A stretch of DNA of 64,000 nt. Source: Glandiceps talaboti (lineage: Eukaryota; Hemichordata; Enteropneusta; Spengelidae). The stretch lies in NCBI RefSeq assembly GCF_964340395.1, contig NC_135557.1:4487216-4551215 (forward strand). The letters run 5' to 3'. This document shows positions 25,319-36,006 of this stretch, in pieces (the first letter of the stretch is position 1; each line of letters opens with the position of its first letter). Under the pieces are notes generated by a model. That model was not told the DNA's origin. It was given only the letters and a program-made list of their open reading frames with translations, and searched no databases. The position numbers and the translations under genes are program-made.

Positions 25319-25675
25319 AAAGCACTATATATATATATATAGTGCTTTCCCACTCCGTGCTCAAAACGCTTTACAATTATTACCCCTGGCTCGGATCAGA
25401 ATGGCACAACGGCCCTTTAGTCTTCCTCAACTCCCCGGGGAGCATACAATCCATTGCAGTCACTTCAGCGCATAGGATTAAAGCCTTCACATTGCAACCT
25501 ACATCCTACCAGGTCCCCAATTATACAACTGGGTTGACTAAGTCACAGTCGTGGTTCAAATCTTGAAGGACTTTAGCCACTCAGAAACAAACAGCAGGCA
25601 GCGACAGGGCTCGAACCTGTAACCTGTAGATTCCAAGCCGGTCTAGACCATTCACCCATCATGACTCCACAAGTT
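25319..25675 (-). mobile_element. tRNA-derived SINE (minus orientation)
   Basis: Read on the minus strand, a Pol III B-box-like GGTTCGAGCCC lies near 25606-25616. It is preceded upstream by an A-box-like stretch around ATGGTCTAGACCGG. The body continues to a tail with GTAAAGCGTTTTGAGCACG and ends in an (AT)n run at 25325-25345. That run itself forms the palindrome AAAGCAC(TA)nGTGCTTT. The layout (tRNA-like head, body, simple-repeat tail) is that of a SINE. The exact 5' end and target duplication were not resolved. Confidence 0.6.
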
Positions 25676-26132
25676 GAAATATGTCTATCTTTGTGTCAAA
25701 AACGTTATGTTCCATGAGTGAAACACCAAGCCTACACCATTTTAGCTATAATTACCCTGGCATTCATGTGTCTATGTTGTTTGCTTGTTGTTTGTTTGCT
25801 TTGTGTATTTTCGTAAACACATATAACTAAACCTGAGCCCCTTGTGGTTAACCTAAAGTTTGTGAAAGCTCTCATCTAGTAATCCCATAAAGGTGCACTA
25901 GCTGAATTTATACGATTTTGTGTGCGTTAACGATATTTTGGTTATTGGTAGATTAAAAGACCCGTGTTGCATTCTAGTTATTGTAAACATTTTTAACAAT
26001 ACCTTGTAAAACGTAAAGACATATCTTGTGTCATGGTCGAACTCCACAAGTCCATACTAAAATGGCCATTTGTTTAGGAGACCAGTATTGGAATTGTAAC
26101 GTCATCTCTGACGATGTAAACTTCTACCTCCA

Positions 26133-26255
<123 letters not shown>

Positions 26256-26631
26256 ATCGAAATACACTTTTGACCGAAGCGACCAATCTTCAGACTGTTC
26301 GAGTAAAGTATGTGATTATTAATATGTAGCGCATAATTGATTTTATTCCAATACAGAAAAGATCAGGGATATTTTCACAGTGACCTGTCCTTTATGATAT
26401 CTTTGCTGCTTTAATAGCTTTATGTAGCGGTAATATAGAATTATCATTATTATGCATTAAGCTACCCTAAATGACATTTTTCTTTTGAATTTTTGCTCGT
26501 CCTTCCAATCAGTAAATGTTATCATTCTGAACGTTTGCATTTCACTGACTGTGATGAGTCTGGTAACTTTTTTCGGATGTTTTTAAGGTTTCATGGTTCT
26601 GTTTATGATTTTAAAATCCTTAGCCCTTCAG

Positions 26632-26769
26632 ATGAGAAAAATTAAGACTTTTGATGAGAAGCGACGAGAACTGGAGAAAAGAGAAGCGAAGCAACTTCTA
26701 AAAGAAGTGAAGATTAAGAAACTTGAGGAAAATGAGGAAAAAAAGGTGTCGAAAACGACAGGAAGCTGA
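26632..26769 (+). CDS. Candidate terminal exon encoding a charged coiled coil
   Basis: After an acceptor-like CCTTAGCCCTTCAG (ending 26631) there is a 45-codon open run from an ATG to TGA at 26767-26769. The peptide is strongly Lys/Glu/Arg-rich (motifs KRRELEKREAKQLLKE and KKLEENEEKK) with heptad-like spacing, unlike random AT-rich translation here. A canonical AATAAA follows at 26957-26962, about 190 bp after the stop. That fits a last exon plus 3' UTR. No upstream exon was found and the family is not recognised. A retro-copied 3' fragment is an alternative. Confidence 0.4.
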   Translation: MRKIKTFDEKRRELEKREAKQLLKEVKIKKLEENEEKKVSKTTGS

Positions 26770-26956
26770 GCCGGAAGAGATGAGATCATCGATCATCTCG
26801 ACCTGTTAGTTTCCTTAATCTGTGAAATGTCACTCCTTATTTTAACTTGTGACATACTGGTGTCATGGGTTGATTAATCTGGCTTCAATGTTGCAATAAG
26901 AACGTTATGCAATTACATGAATGATGCATTGTATATGATTAAATCGTATAATAGCC

Positions 26957-26962
26957 AATAAA
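26957..26962 (+). promoter_or_regulatory. Poly(A) signal AATAAA for the candidate exon
   Basis: A canonical hexamer downstream of the 26632-26769 open run. AATAAA is common by chance in AT-rich sequence, so its weight is modest. Confidence 0.3.
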
Positions 26963-27682
26963 GAAAGATCCAATGGATTTCGTAAAATAATCTCACAGAA
27001 ACTGTTTTTAATTAACTAGACGAACCATTTATTTAAAAAAAAAAACCAAAGAATACTAGGTATATACCGTTGAGGGCGCTCACTCTTTTTGTCTTTCATG
27101 ATAATACTGACATATTTTTTAAATGTGCACTTATCACATTCTTCTTGATTTCCGAATCTTAGCAAATATAACCACAAATACAGTGTATTTACTTTTAACT
27201 TGCTTACACGCATTCTCGCAAGACAGGGCACATATTTCCTGCTGAAGCCATGAAATATTATTGGCGGGTGCGCATGACAGAACTCACATACTCTTCTTTC
27301 GACAGGTTCATGCCGAAATCTACCGTTTTAGATAGGGAGAGGTAACACACCTGAATGAGGTAGAGCCATAAGCAAACATTGACTCCTATAGAGAGATTTA
27401 ACAACATACTTTTCAGCTTTATAATTCAGTTTTGAACTGTAGATAAGTGCATAACTTTGACTTCGTACTAACATTTTGCTGCCATTCTCCTAATGACGTC
27501 AAGTGACGTTTCATGAAACCATCTCCCCTCCACTGTCTATGATGAAACCAATATCTGTAAAGAGTTCAAAAATTTTCCATAATTAATTCAGATGACCAAT
27601 TTTGACTATTCAACGCAAAGTCACGTGGAATGGGAAAATCTTTCTGGTTAGTCTGTTCTGTTCTAAAGGATGCTTATTGACA

Positions 27683-27827
<145 letters not shown>

Positions 27828-27922
27828 ATGGGGCTTAAACTAGGGTTAGTCGGATTATCGTAAACACGTTATTTTTATATTTGGCCTAAAATAATAAGGA
27901 CATGACATGTGTCCTTTTATGA

Positions 27923-28277
27923 TTAAAGTGGCCAAATGGATGAGAATTTGGTATTTATTTTGGATTTTTATTTGATAAAACAGCTTCACTATGTTTTTCT
28001 ACTTGAAAAAATAATGTGAAAGAACATTGACCAAGTCCGTGTTCATAACTCAATACATTGCAAAAAGATGCACAAAGTGTAAAAAAGTTTGTTATTGTAC
28101 GTACAATAACAAACATTTTACACATTGTTTAATGTTTTGCAGTTTATTGAGTAGCGACCATGAACTTGGTATATGTTCTGTCACATTATTGTTTCAAGTA
28201 GAAAAACATAGTGAAGCTGTTTTATCAAATAAAAATCCAAAATAAATACCAAATTCTCATCCATATGGCCACTTTAA
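27923..28277. mobile_element. 355-bp near-perfect palindromic MITE flanked by TTAA
   Basis: The sequence from TTAAAGTGGCCA (27923) to TGGCCACTTTAA (28277) is palindromic about the exact centre GTTATTGTAC|GTACAATAAC at 28100/28101. The arms are ~177 bp each. The outer ~90 bp of each arm match closely; the inner parts carry more mismatches. Both ends read TTAA then AGTGGCC, compatible with insertion at TTAA (piggyBac-like) or at TA. No coding capacity. The 72-codon open frame inside it is a by-product. If transcribed it would form a ~170-bp hairpin. Confidence 0.85.
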
Positions 28278-31200
28278 CGTCATCTTGGGATAGAGTCATT
28301 GACACGGGGGCGACTGGAGGATTTTAGAGACAGGAAAAATTTGTTTCCATGGTATGAGCAAAAAAAATAATGTTGTGCTGCAAGTGCAGAAATGCTATAA
28401 ATGTCAAATTTCCTGTTACATGTGTTTCTGGCGCCACCGCCGTAGGCAGTTTTATACTTTGGCAAATGCTGAAACAAACTGAATCACTACCATCAAATCA
28501 AATTACTAAGAATACTGACCTGACAGAACATTTAATGAATCCTGTAATTTTTCATAATGATAAAATTATTTTAAATGGTATGGCATGCAACAATATACTT
28601 TTTGGTGTTAGTTTTATGAATAACACCAGATAGCACTCTCTTAGACCTTAAATTTCAAAAATTTCAAAAGAGGAAGGGGGTGAACCTCGTACCCACCCCA
28701 TGCTCTCTTGTATTTTGATTCAAAGTTAAACTGGTATTGTTGACACCTTGATATATTAAATAGCACCACAAAGCATTCTTTTAGTTCTTCAATTCCGACA
28801 ATTTCTAGGGGTACCCACCCCTACACTGCACCCATGTATTTTGTTTCAAATTTTACCCCGTATTATTACTACCTTGACATGATAAAATAGCACCAGAAGT
28901 ATTCTTTGAATCCTTGAATTTCAAAAATCTCCACTTGGCTCCCTCAAACTTCTATTCAACTTTTACTGTCTACTTTGTATTTTTACTGGCCACTTTAGGA
29001 TATTAAAGCATCATGAATGTCTCCGGGATCCTGTTATGAGGAAGAGTTACTCGACTTGATGCGATGAAAAGTCAAATTTATAAAGCATATATTTAAAAAC
29101 AAAAATTGGTGTACCCCTACTTGGAAAAAAAATTGCTTTCATGGTGGTTGGAAAAACATTGTGGTTGAATCCAAATCCTCCGGCTCCCTACCCCGAAATC
29201 GAAATGGTTAACCCTTACCACTACGTGATAGGGAAGCTGTGAAACCATGGTGAAACCACGTTTTTTGAAATATTGAAAAGAGGAGGATCATTTTTTAGAG
29301 CAAGAAAGCTGATGGAGGACCATTTTTAGCACAATGGAATCAGGGAAGGTCACATCTTGTACAACAGACCAGGCTTGATCCCCTCCCTTCTGTAATTTCC
29401 GAATGCTCCCTTCTCGTCGGGAAAATCTTGATAGGACAAATGGGACAGATATAAGTACGTCTATAGAGCGCCACCACCGTTAAAGGCATACCAATTATCA
29501 AATCATCCAGCCGTCCCCGGGAGCCGTCCAGCCTAACTCACACAGACTGATAGCCAACTACTTATCCAATGCCTAACCCACCATCACCGTCTATAATACA
29601 CTCCGCCGTTTAAGTTAAAACTACGAACAAAGCTTTTAAGAACAAAGAACACAAACTGTTTCATAACTGTGATACGTATGGTGTTTCAGGCCGCCCTCTT
29701 CGGTGGGGCTCGAACACACAGGCTTCAGATTCCATTCTCTTCAACTTGACTCGAACAGAAATATTAAATTTGTACAAAAATGGGGGGGGGGGATTCCTCT
29801 GCGTCCTGTCAGTGCAACGATCCACTTTGGGCACTCAAATTAGATAATATTTCTATTTGTAAATGTTATAGAATAGTTTTAAATAGTTCGACATGAAGGA
29901 GTGTGAGTAAAGGTTCAATTTTATTTGTAGTTTTAAAAATTCTAGTTCGCGTTGAAAATCAAAATGGAGGTAGGGAAAAGTCGAGTCGAGGCATTTTTTC
30001 TATATGGTTGGTTCATGTATATACTAATTACAAACTATAATTGTGAGTGATCCCTGGGTGTTTGAATTTAGAATTTACCAACTTCAGTGTGCAGTTTATT
30101 GGAAAAATACACAACCGAACAGACGTGTTTTTCTTTCTTTTCAAATATACTATTTTATTTTTTGCTGTGTTTTACAGTTTAACGTTATGATTTGTTACTA
30201 TATAGTACATTTTAACCACATGATACCTGACTGGAAAACTACTTCAAAACATGTTCGTATTTAGCAAATCAACAAATAAAATTTACAATAACTTACAAGA
30301 TATAGTAGTATTTACCTATACTGAAGATTTATGCTCTTCAAGCTAAAGCAGGGGAAACCATGCAGTGTTTTCGCGTTACTGTTTTGAAGAAAACTTATAC
30401 AAGCAACACAATGAAATAAAAAGTCTGTGATCGATCAAGTAGACTTAGAGCTCTCCGAGTTTGCATCGTAACTCAACAACACAAGATTTCCTCGAAACGA
30501 TTTTTCATTGGAATAGTTTCGTGGGTAACCTTCTGTTCTTTCTAAATGTGACAAGGTAGACTTCATATTTTATGGGTAATATCGTTGAATTATGTTTGTA
30601 TATAGTTCTCGTGCAGCTAATATTTAGTCCAGAGGTGGATGTCACACTGTCACTAAGGGAGACATTTAACGACAACTGAAGGACAAGATACTACGAAAAA
30701 AAATATTCTTGCCAGGGAGGTCATTTTGTTGTGTAGTCTTTCAAATTACACCCATTTTTCAAACTCATTAAAAGTGAGATATTTAGATATTACTCCTTAA
30801 CATTTTTCGTCCTTCTATATTATTTTGCCTGTCTTTTTTCTTTGTGTTTGTACGTTTTTTTAAATATTTTTATGGGACATCTTGGTGGTCTGAATTAAAG
30901 AAATAATAATAATTATAATAATCTTCCCTCAGCTAAGGAAAATACGAGTCACCTAAGGGGCCTTGTTGCTACGACTCGCTGGACGATTCGTTTACTGCTG
31001 AATGAAAAAAACTATTTGGGCGTATTAACATTATACTCCCTCCAGCATAATATGTATGATTTTTTGGGATAATAACGACTATTTGGAACTTATTTTCGAG
31101 CAGAACTAGTGATATACACATGGGCTGCCATCAATCGGAGCAGAAATCAATCGTAATAAGACAATATTGATAGCAATATGAATATGAAATCTAGAGATGT

Positions 31201-31670
31201 TCTGTTGACTGACTGATCAATATGAAGGAAGCATGAGATCAAAGTATAATTGAAATTATCATCATATATAGCTGGAGGTAAATAGACATACATGACGGAT
31301 GAAAGGAGATCATTATGAATATCTATAGAATATGTTAGCAAATAAATACTCTAGTATCAAGACAGAAGAGTTAGGCACAATAAAAAATTTTTATTTCCGA
31401 TTACGCTCAAATTTAGAAGGTTAGGTAGGTATTTTTTTTTAAAATTCAATTTAATTTTAGTATATATTTTTTTCTGTGTGAGTGTCTAGTTCACGTTTTC
31501 AATTATTTTCCAAATACTTTCTGTGTTGTTTATTTCTTCCTATCAGACGTACAGCTATTGCAGATTGAAAGAACAGTTTATATTGTCTTTTTAAGTTGAT
31601 GTCAGTTTCTGCATCCACTATATCTTGTGAGACTTCAACATTTTTGCGATTTTATCATTTTTATCATGAT
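28278..31670. other. Gene-poor stretch with degenerate repeats
   Basis: No exon is convincingly supported. At 28615-28990 a degenerate ~125-bp unit repeats three times (AATAGCACCA...TTCTTT..TTGAATTTC). At 29690-29760 a minus-strand GTTCGAGCCCCACC after a box shared with the SINE (GGAATCT) hints at a second, decayed tRNA-like SINE head. Near 30880-30925 the sequence CATCTTGGTGGTCTGAATTAAA followed by (AAT)n resembles the 3' tail of a non-LTR element. An 87-codon open frame at 28370-28633 has no recognisable features. Confidence 0.4.
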
Positions 31671-31750
31671 AGAGATAACCATTCGTTGACGTGTGACTGT
31701 AACGCTCCGTGTTTCTCGTCACAGTCACACGTCAACGAATAGTTATCTCT
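31671..31750. repeat. Inverted repeat, 30-bp arms
   Basis: The arms are 31671-31700 (starting AGAGATAACCATTCGTTGAC) and 31721-31750. They match at 29 of 30 positions and are separated by 20 bp. It would form a stable hairpin. Sequence just to the right (31788-31893) is shared, diverged, with 49119-49232, so this may be one end of a dispersed element. Confidence 0.85.
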
Positions 31751-31787
31751 ATGTGGTCGATGAGGGCGCACAGTACAAGGTTATTCG

Positions 31788-31893
31788 AGTACGGTCATGG
31801 AGTACGTTGTGTAGATGGTATCGTACATACAAAATAATTCATGTAGCGTTAATTTTAGTAAAGCGAAGCTCCGAGGACTGTGAGAGAGTCTAG
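31788..31893. repeat. Dispersed repeat, related copy at 49119-49232
   Basis: Both places contain, in order, AGTACAAGG.TATTC.AGTAC, then GTACATACAAAA, then GAGAGAGTCTA. The second copy lies in intron 1 of the kinase-NHL gene. A low-copy mobile element is the likely origin. Its ends were not resolved. Confidence 0.55.
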
Positions 31894-32047
31894 CAGTTGT
31901 CATACAGGGTGGAAAGGAGGATATTGTGGAACTGGTATGTTGTGAACTTTAATTTCTATCTTTTGTAATATTCAAAAGCGATACACATACAGTATGAAAA
32001 AGATAAACAAGAAAGCAAGCAAGCAAAAAAAACCCCAAAAAACCCAC

Positions 32048-32100
32048 ACAAACAAACAAACAAACAAACAAACAAACAAAAAACAAACAAACAAACAAAA
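32048..32100. repeat. (AAAC)n microsatellite
   Basis: CAAACAAACAAAC repeats with minor interruptions. Confidence 0.95.
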
Positions 32101-32280
32101 AAGGTAAAAACAACACACTTGGTAAAATGATTACAAAATTGCTAAACATGACCAATAGTATACAGTACACGAGGTTATAAAAATTGATAAAATTCACAAT
32201 ATTGTTTTAAGTTTGCCTTTAAAATGTTCAACGTCACCAACCACTTTCAGTTCATCGGGTTTTGTTAATTGAATGCGAAA

Positions 32281-32470
32281 TGCAGTACAGTACAGTAAAG
32301 TACAGTACAGCACACAGTACAGTACAGTACAGTACAGTACAGCACACAGTACAGTACAGTACAGTACAGTACAGCACACAGTACAGTACAGTACAGTACA
32401 GCACACAGTACAGTACACAGTACAGTACAGTACAGTACAGTACAGTACAGTACAGTACAGTACAGTACAC
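32281..32470. repeat. (ACAGT)n pentanucleotide microsatellite
   Basis: About 190 bp of ACAGT repeats with interspersed CAC interruptions. Open frames on both strands through it (up to 103 codons, Tyr-Cys-Thr-Val or Gln-Tyr-Ser-Thr) are artefacts. Confidence 0.97.
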
Positions 32471-32807
32471 AGAAAGTATTGACTAAATAAAGACATCTTG
32501 TCCATTATTCTCCTCTTATCTAAATTAAAACGCCCCTAATCTTATAATTGTCAAGAGGTTAGTTACATTAAAACATTGCTTTATTTACTTGTCCCCTAGT
32601 GCTAGTGGTGAACTTAGTTAGTAAACAGCGCCAGCTCCTGTGGTTAGCAAAACCACCCTGTGAGACACAGAGGTTACATATTTTATTTGTGTAGATTTGG
32701 TGCAACTGCATACGGTCTAAAATGTATTTATGTGTCTTCAGTTCATTCAGCCTTAGAATATGCATGTATTGTATGGCAAGGAAGTTTAACTGAAACACAA
32801 AGATCAT

Positions 32808-32890
32808 AGACTATAAGATACGTGTTGTTCCGCCCTCACCGATATGTGAGGGCGCCCCGTCACCACGTACAGTACACTGAGACTACAGAT
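32808..32890. mobile_element. Foldback micro-MITE copy 2
   Basis: Contains the GCCCTCAC...GTGAGGGC core separated by 6 bp, with outer imperfect arms (AAGATACGTG and CACGTAC). It is related to the copy at 21086-21167 and lies inside the first copy of the local duplication. Confidence 0.6.
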
Positions 32891-33191
32891 CACAGATAGA
32901 AAGTGTTCAAAAGAGAGCTTTTGGAGTTATTCAGCACGTAAAGTTAGAGAATTACAATTACGGATGGGATTTTATTTTACTAATCACAAGTACCCAACAA
33001 TAAATATAACTTTAGGAACTAAGTGAAAATTACTAGGTTCAGTTGTTTTCTGTGTGATTATGTAACAAAAGAACGAATACATAATTAGTTTTGTCACTTT
33101 TGTGACAAAAAATTCAAATTGTCATATGTCACTCTTGTTCTTTTCAGTGTCAGTGGTGCTTTATGGTAAGGAAGTTTAACTAAAAAACAAA

Positions 33192-33283
33192 TCATAGACT
33201 GTACCAAGGATGCACAGTGTCGTTCCACCCTCACCTATGTGTGAGGGCCCCCCATCAACGCGTACCGTACACTGAGACTACAG
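33192..33283. mobile_element. Foldback micro-MITE copy 3
   Basis: The duplicated counterpart of copy 2. The core is CCCTCACCTATGTGTGAGGG. Its downstream flank is the target of the 429-bp insertion. Confidence 0.55.
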
Positions 33284-33712
33284 GGGCGCGTTCGATTTGC
33301 ATAATCATAATCATGATTTATCAATCACAATCATGATTTTGCGTTTGATAATTACCAATCACAATCATAATTGGTAATCATAGTAATCATGCCCTGAACC
33401 ATGATTGCCGTGATTACAAGATGGCGGACAACGGAAATCATAGATCGCGGGCCTGTGGCTGACGGCAAGTTAGAAATGACGGAAAACAATATGTAAATAC
33501 ATTGCATTCGATCAAATTGGTAATTTGTTATCATTGTAATCATTTTGACGATGTAAAATTATTTAATTTATCGGAAATGTGCGAAACTTTAAAAAAATAT
33601 TTACATGTAAGTAATCATGATCGTGATTGAGCGTTTTGTTTACAACCTAGCCTCGTTTCGAGAATTGACGTCAGATTAATCATAATCATGTTTGGGCAAA
33701 TCGAATGTGCCC
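33284..33712. mobile_element. 429-bp TIR transposon (MITE) with 3-bp CAG duplication
   Basis: The terminal inverted repeats are GGGCGCGTTCGATTTGC at the left and GCAAATCGAATGTGCCC at the right (15 of 17 matching). They are flanked by CAG at 33281-33283 and 33713-33715. The uninserted sequence in the neighbouring duplicate (32890-32900, CTACAGATCACAG) has a single CAG, which supports a 3-bp target duplication. The interior contains repeated AATCATGATT-type boxes near both ends and no gene. A CAAGATGGCGG motif matching the vertebrate YY1 consensus lies at 33418-33428. Confidence 0.85.
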
Positions 33713-34239
33713 CAGATCCCAGATAGAAAGTGTTCAAAAGAGAGAATTTAGAATTAATCAGCACCTAAAGTTAGAGCATTATAATTAGGGATGATTAGTT
33801 GATACAGTACTGTCCAAGACTGTAAGAGGTTGTTTCGTTTATCGTCATTTCGCAGTATCGCGGAAGAAATACACAACTCTGGTTTGCCAGAATACAATGT
33901 GACTACAGAGTTTCAATTTGGCGGCATGATGGTTTCCATACAAGGTTATCCCACTATTAACATAAATCAATATCACTGTTGGCTGTGAGGAAAATTATTC
34001 AAACACAAAATTGTTCATTTGTGTTCATATTGACATAAAATGAACATTCCATGTGTGTGCACAAACATTGCCTGTATTTAATTTGTGTAATTCGTAACAA
34101 AATATTAAAACACAGCTTTAGATCACCAGACCTGCAGAAGAACCAGATAATTCCGTCAGAAGAGTTACTAGGAATAATTTTAACATCTGTGAGACGATTT
34201 TTGCGATAGAGAATACTAATAATATGCATATATGTAGAC

Positions 34240-34362
34240 TCAGACACAGACAGACACACACACACAAATACACACACACATCCATCCATCCATCCATCCA
34301 TCCATACATCCATACATCCATCCATCCATCCATCTATACAGACAGACAGACAGACAGACATA
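34240..34362. repeat. Compound (CA)n/(CATC)n/(GACA)n microsatellite
   Basis: CACACA runs, then CATC repeats (about 34278-34335), then GACA repeats. Open frames crossing it on the minus strand (134 and 71 codons) are low-complexity artefacts. Confidence 0.95.
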
Positions 34363-35212
34363 CATAATGTCATATATGTAGACTCACAGACACAGACAAA
34401 CATAAAGGGTTGAAATACTGATGATATATAATGTTTAATATCATTGCAGCATTTTTATTCAGAACTGGAAGTTTAAAATTACATGACAACATAAATGTGA
34501 CATCATCAGTTGTGTCAAAATAAGAAGTATACAAAGTAAATTAAAACATTACATTTTGAGTAAAAATCATTAAATTTACAGATTAAAGAAATTTAATGAA
34601 AACCATGAAATATATGTAAATGTTCATGACATTAATATTCTCCAGTAGCAATAGTATTTTAACTTTTAATCATCAATAATGTTGTTAAATTGTCTACAAA
34701 ACTCTGTTGTGAAAATAGAAATAAAATGCCGCTGACAGCATTTCTAATAAAACAACAACTAAATTTCACTACGAACTGATCGAGTGTCAACATAACTATT
34801 ATATATACGGTGAGCAGTGTCGAAATATTGAGGTCTGTATATTGCATTGTTCTCGTGGGAAGTGGTTATAGCGCCACCTAGAGTTTAATTTCTCCAAACT
34901 CGTCGCTGATAAATTGTTTTTAGTGAGTATTTAGGGTGACCAGTTTTAAAATTCAAGTTAAAGAAATCATCAAAATAAAATACTTATTTAGATTCATCAC
35001 AAGTTAAACTTAAAAACTATGTTTCGTCTGTGAACTATTTAATTCCTGCCCTGCGGATTTATTTAACCGCATTACATCTTATACATTGTAAAGTGTCTAG
35101 CGTAGTGTTTTCAGTTATAAAGATGTCGTCGTCCAGTTCACATTCCTTTATTGATATGAATTTTGATTTTAAATTGTTACAAATATTTAATCACTACATT
35201 TACATGAAATAT
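34363..35212. other. 3' flank of the kinase-NHL gene, no other gene seen
   Basis: AT-rich with no exon recognised. It includes a reverse-orientation CTCF-like motif (CTCTAGGTGGCGCT on the minus strand, about 34867-34881) and candidate poly(A) signals for the minus-strand gene. Confidence 0.4.
35147..35152 (-). promoter_or_regulatory. Candidate poly(A) signal of the kinase-NHL gene
   Basis: TTTATT on the + strand is AATAAA on the minus strand, about 60 nt after the stop codon at 35213. A second one lies near 35058. Which is used cannot be told from sequence. Confidence 0.4.
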
Positions 35213-36006
35213 TTACAAGGTTAACACCGTGATGTAGTGATATACATAGACATAGCCATGTGTAATACAAATTGTGGTTGTCTCTTCGTCACTGATTTCT
35301 ATGAAGAAAGGTTCCTCTATATCAGAGTGTAAAACTACAAACTCTCTCTTCTCTGTTACCATAACAACTCTATTATTGCCCCAATCACAAATATAAATAT
35401 TATTTCTTTTATCAACACACAGTCCAGCTGCATTAAAGCTGTGATCATATGAAGATAAAAACTTTAGATTTGAATCATAAAAATGTATCCCTTTGTCATG
35501 TGACATAACAACCTTCTGGTCACTTGTTACAGCCACTGACCGAGGGGAACTAAACTGACCTTTACTCTGAACTTGACCTTTAACCTCTGTAACCTTGTCT
35601 CCCATTGTTGTGAACTTAATCAGTCTGTGTCCCCTGTAGTCAGTAGCTAATACAAAGTTACCCATGACAGTTATACCAAATAGATCTTCATTTTGACAAA
35701 TAATTCTGATTATTTTCTTATTTTGATTTGTCACAATAATTTGTTTATTACCTTTATCATAGATGAAATATTGGTTGTCATGGGATACTGCTATGTCCCA
35801 TGGTTTGAAGGGTTGTGGAAATTCATCAGTAAATGTAATACAATCAAGACATTGAAATTCTTTGTTTAAAATCTGAATTCGTTGATTCCCACAGTCACAG
35901 ACCAGTAGTAAATCAGTTGGAGTCATGGCCATACCACAGGGACAGTTGAACTCTGCAGGACCTTTACCTCTCCGGCCAATTTCTTTCACTGACCATTGTG
36001 ATGAAC
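35213..36006 (-). CDS. Kinase-NHL gene, exon 8 (NHL beta-propeller, stop)
   Basis: The acceptor CTCTTTGTAG ends at 36007. A single uninterrupted 794-nt exon encodes residues 355-618 with TAA at 35213-35215. NHL signatures are IGRRGKGPAEFNCPCGMAM, then VCDCGNQRIQIL (about 390-401), blade 3 ATDYRGHRLIKF (475-486), KGQFSSPRSVAV (503-514) and ICDWGNNRVVMV (560-571). About six blades can be counted, the usual number for a closed NHL propeller. The coding sequence reads open from the acceptor, upstream of the first possible internal start, as expected for a terminal exon. Confidence 0.92.

Larger units (their letters stand above)
32768..33793. repeat. Tandem ~200-bp duplication, second copy interrupted
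   Basis: Copy 1 is 32768-32970 and copy 2 is 33157-33793. They share GGAAGTTTAACT, ATCATAGACT, CACTGAGACTACAG, CAGATAGAAAGTGTTCAAAA and AAAGTTAGAG in the same order. Copy 2 is split between CTACAG and ATCCCAG by the element at 33284-33712. Copy 1 therefore preserves the unoccupied site. Confidence 0.85.

Noticed and set aside
25590-25675. Functional tRNA gene on the minus strand
   Set aside because: Only the B box is good. No cloverleaf or acceptor stem could be drawn, and the downstream body and AT tail fit a SINE.
28370-28633. 87-codon + strand open frame
   Set aside because: No motif, no splice context, AT-driven composition, and overlapped on the other strand by another open frame.
32194-32505. 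103-codon minus-strand frame and mirror frames on the + strand
   Set aside because: Translations of the ACAGT microsatellite.
33418-33450. CAAGATGGCGG as a translation start of a gene
   Set aside because: The frame closes after a few codons and it lies inside a MITE. Kept only as a YY1-like motif.
33999-34403. 134-codon minus-strand frame rich in Cys, Val, Met, Asp and Trp
   Set aside because: Generated by the CA, CATC and GACA microsatellites.
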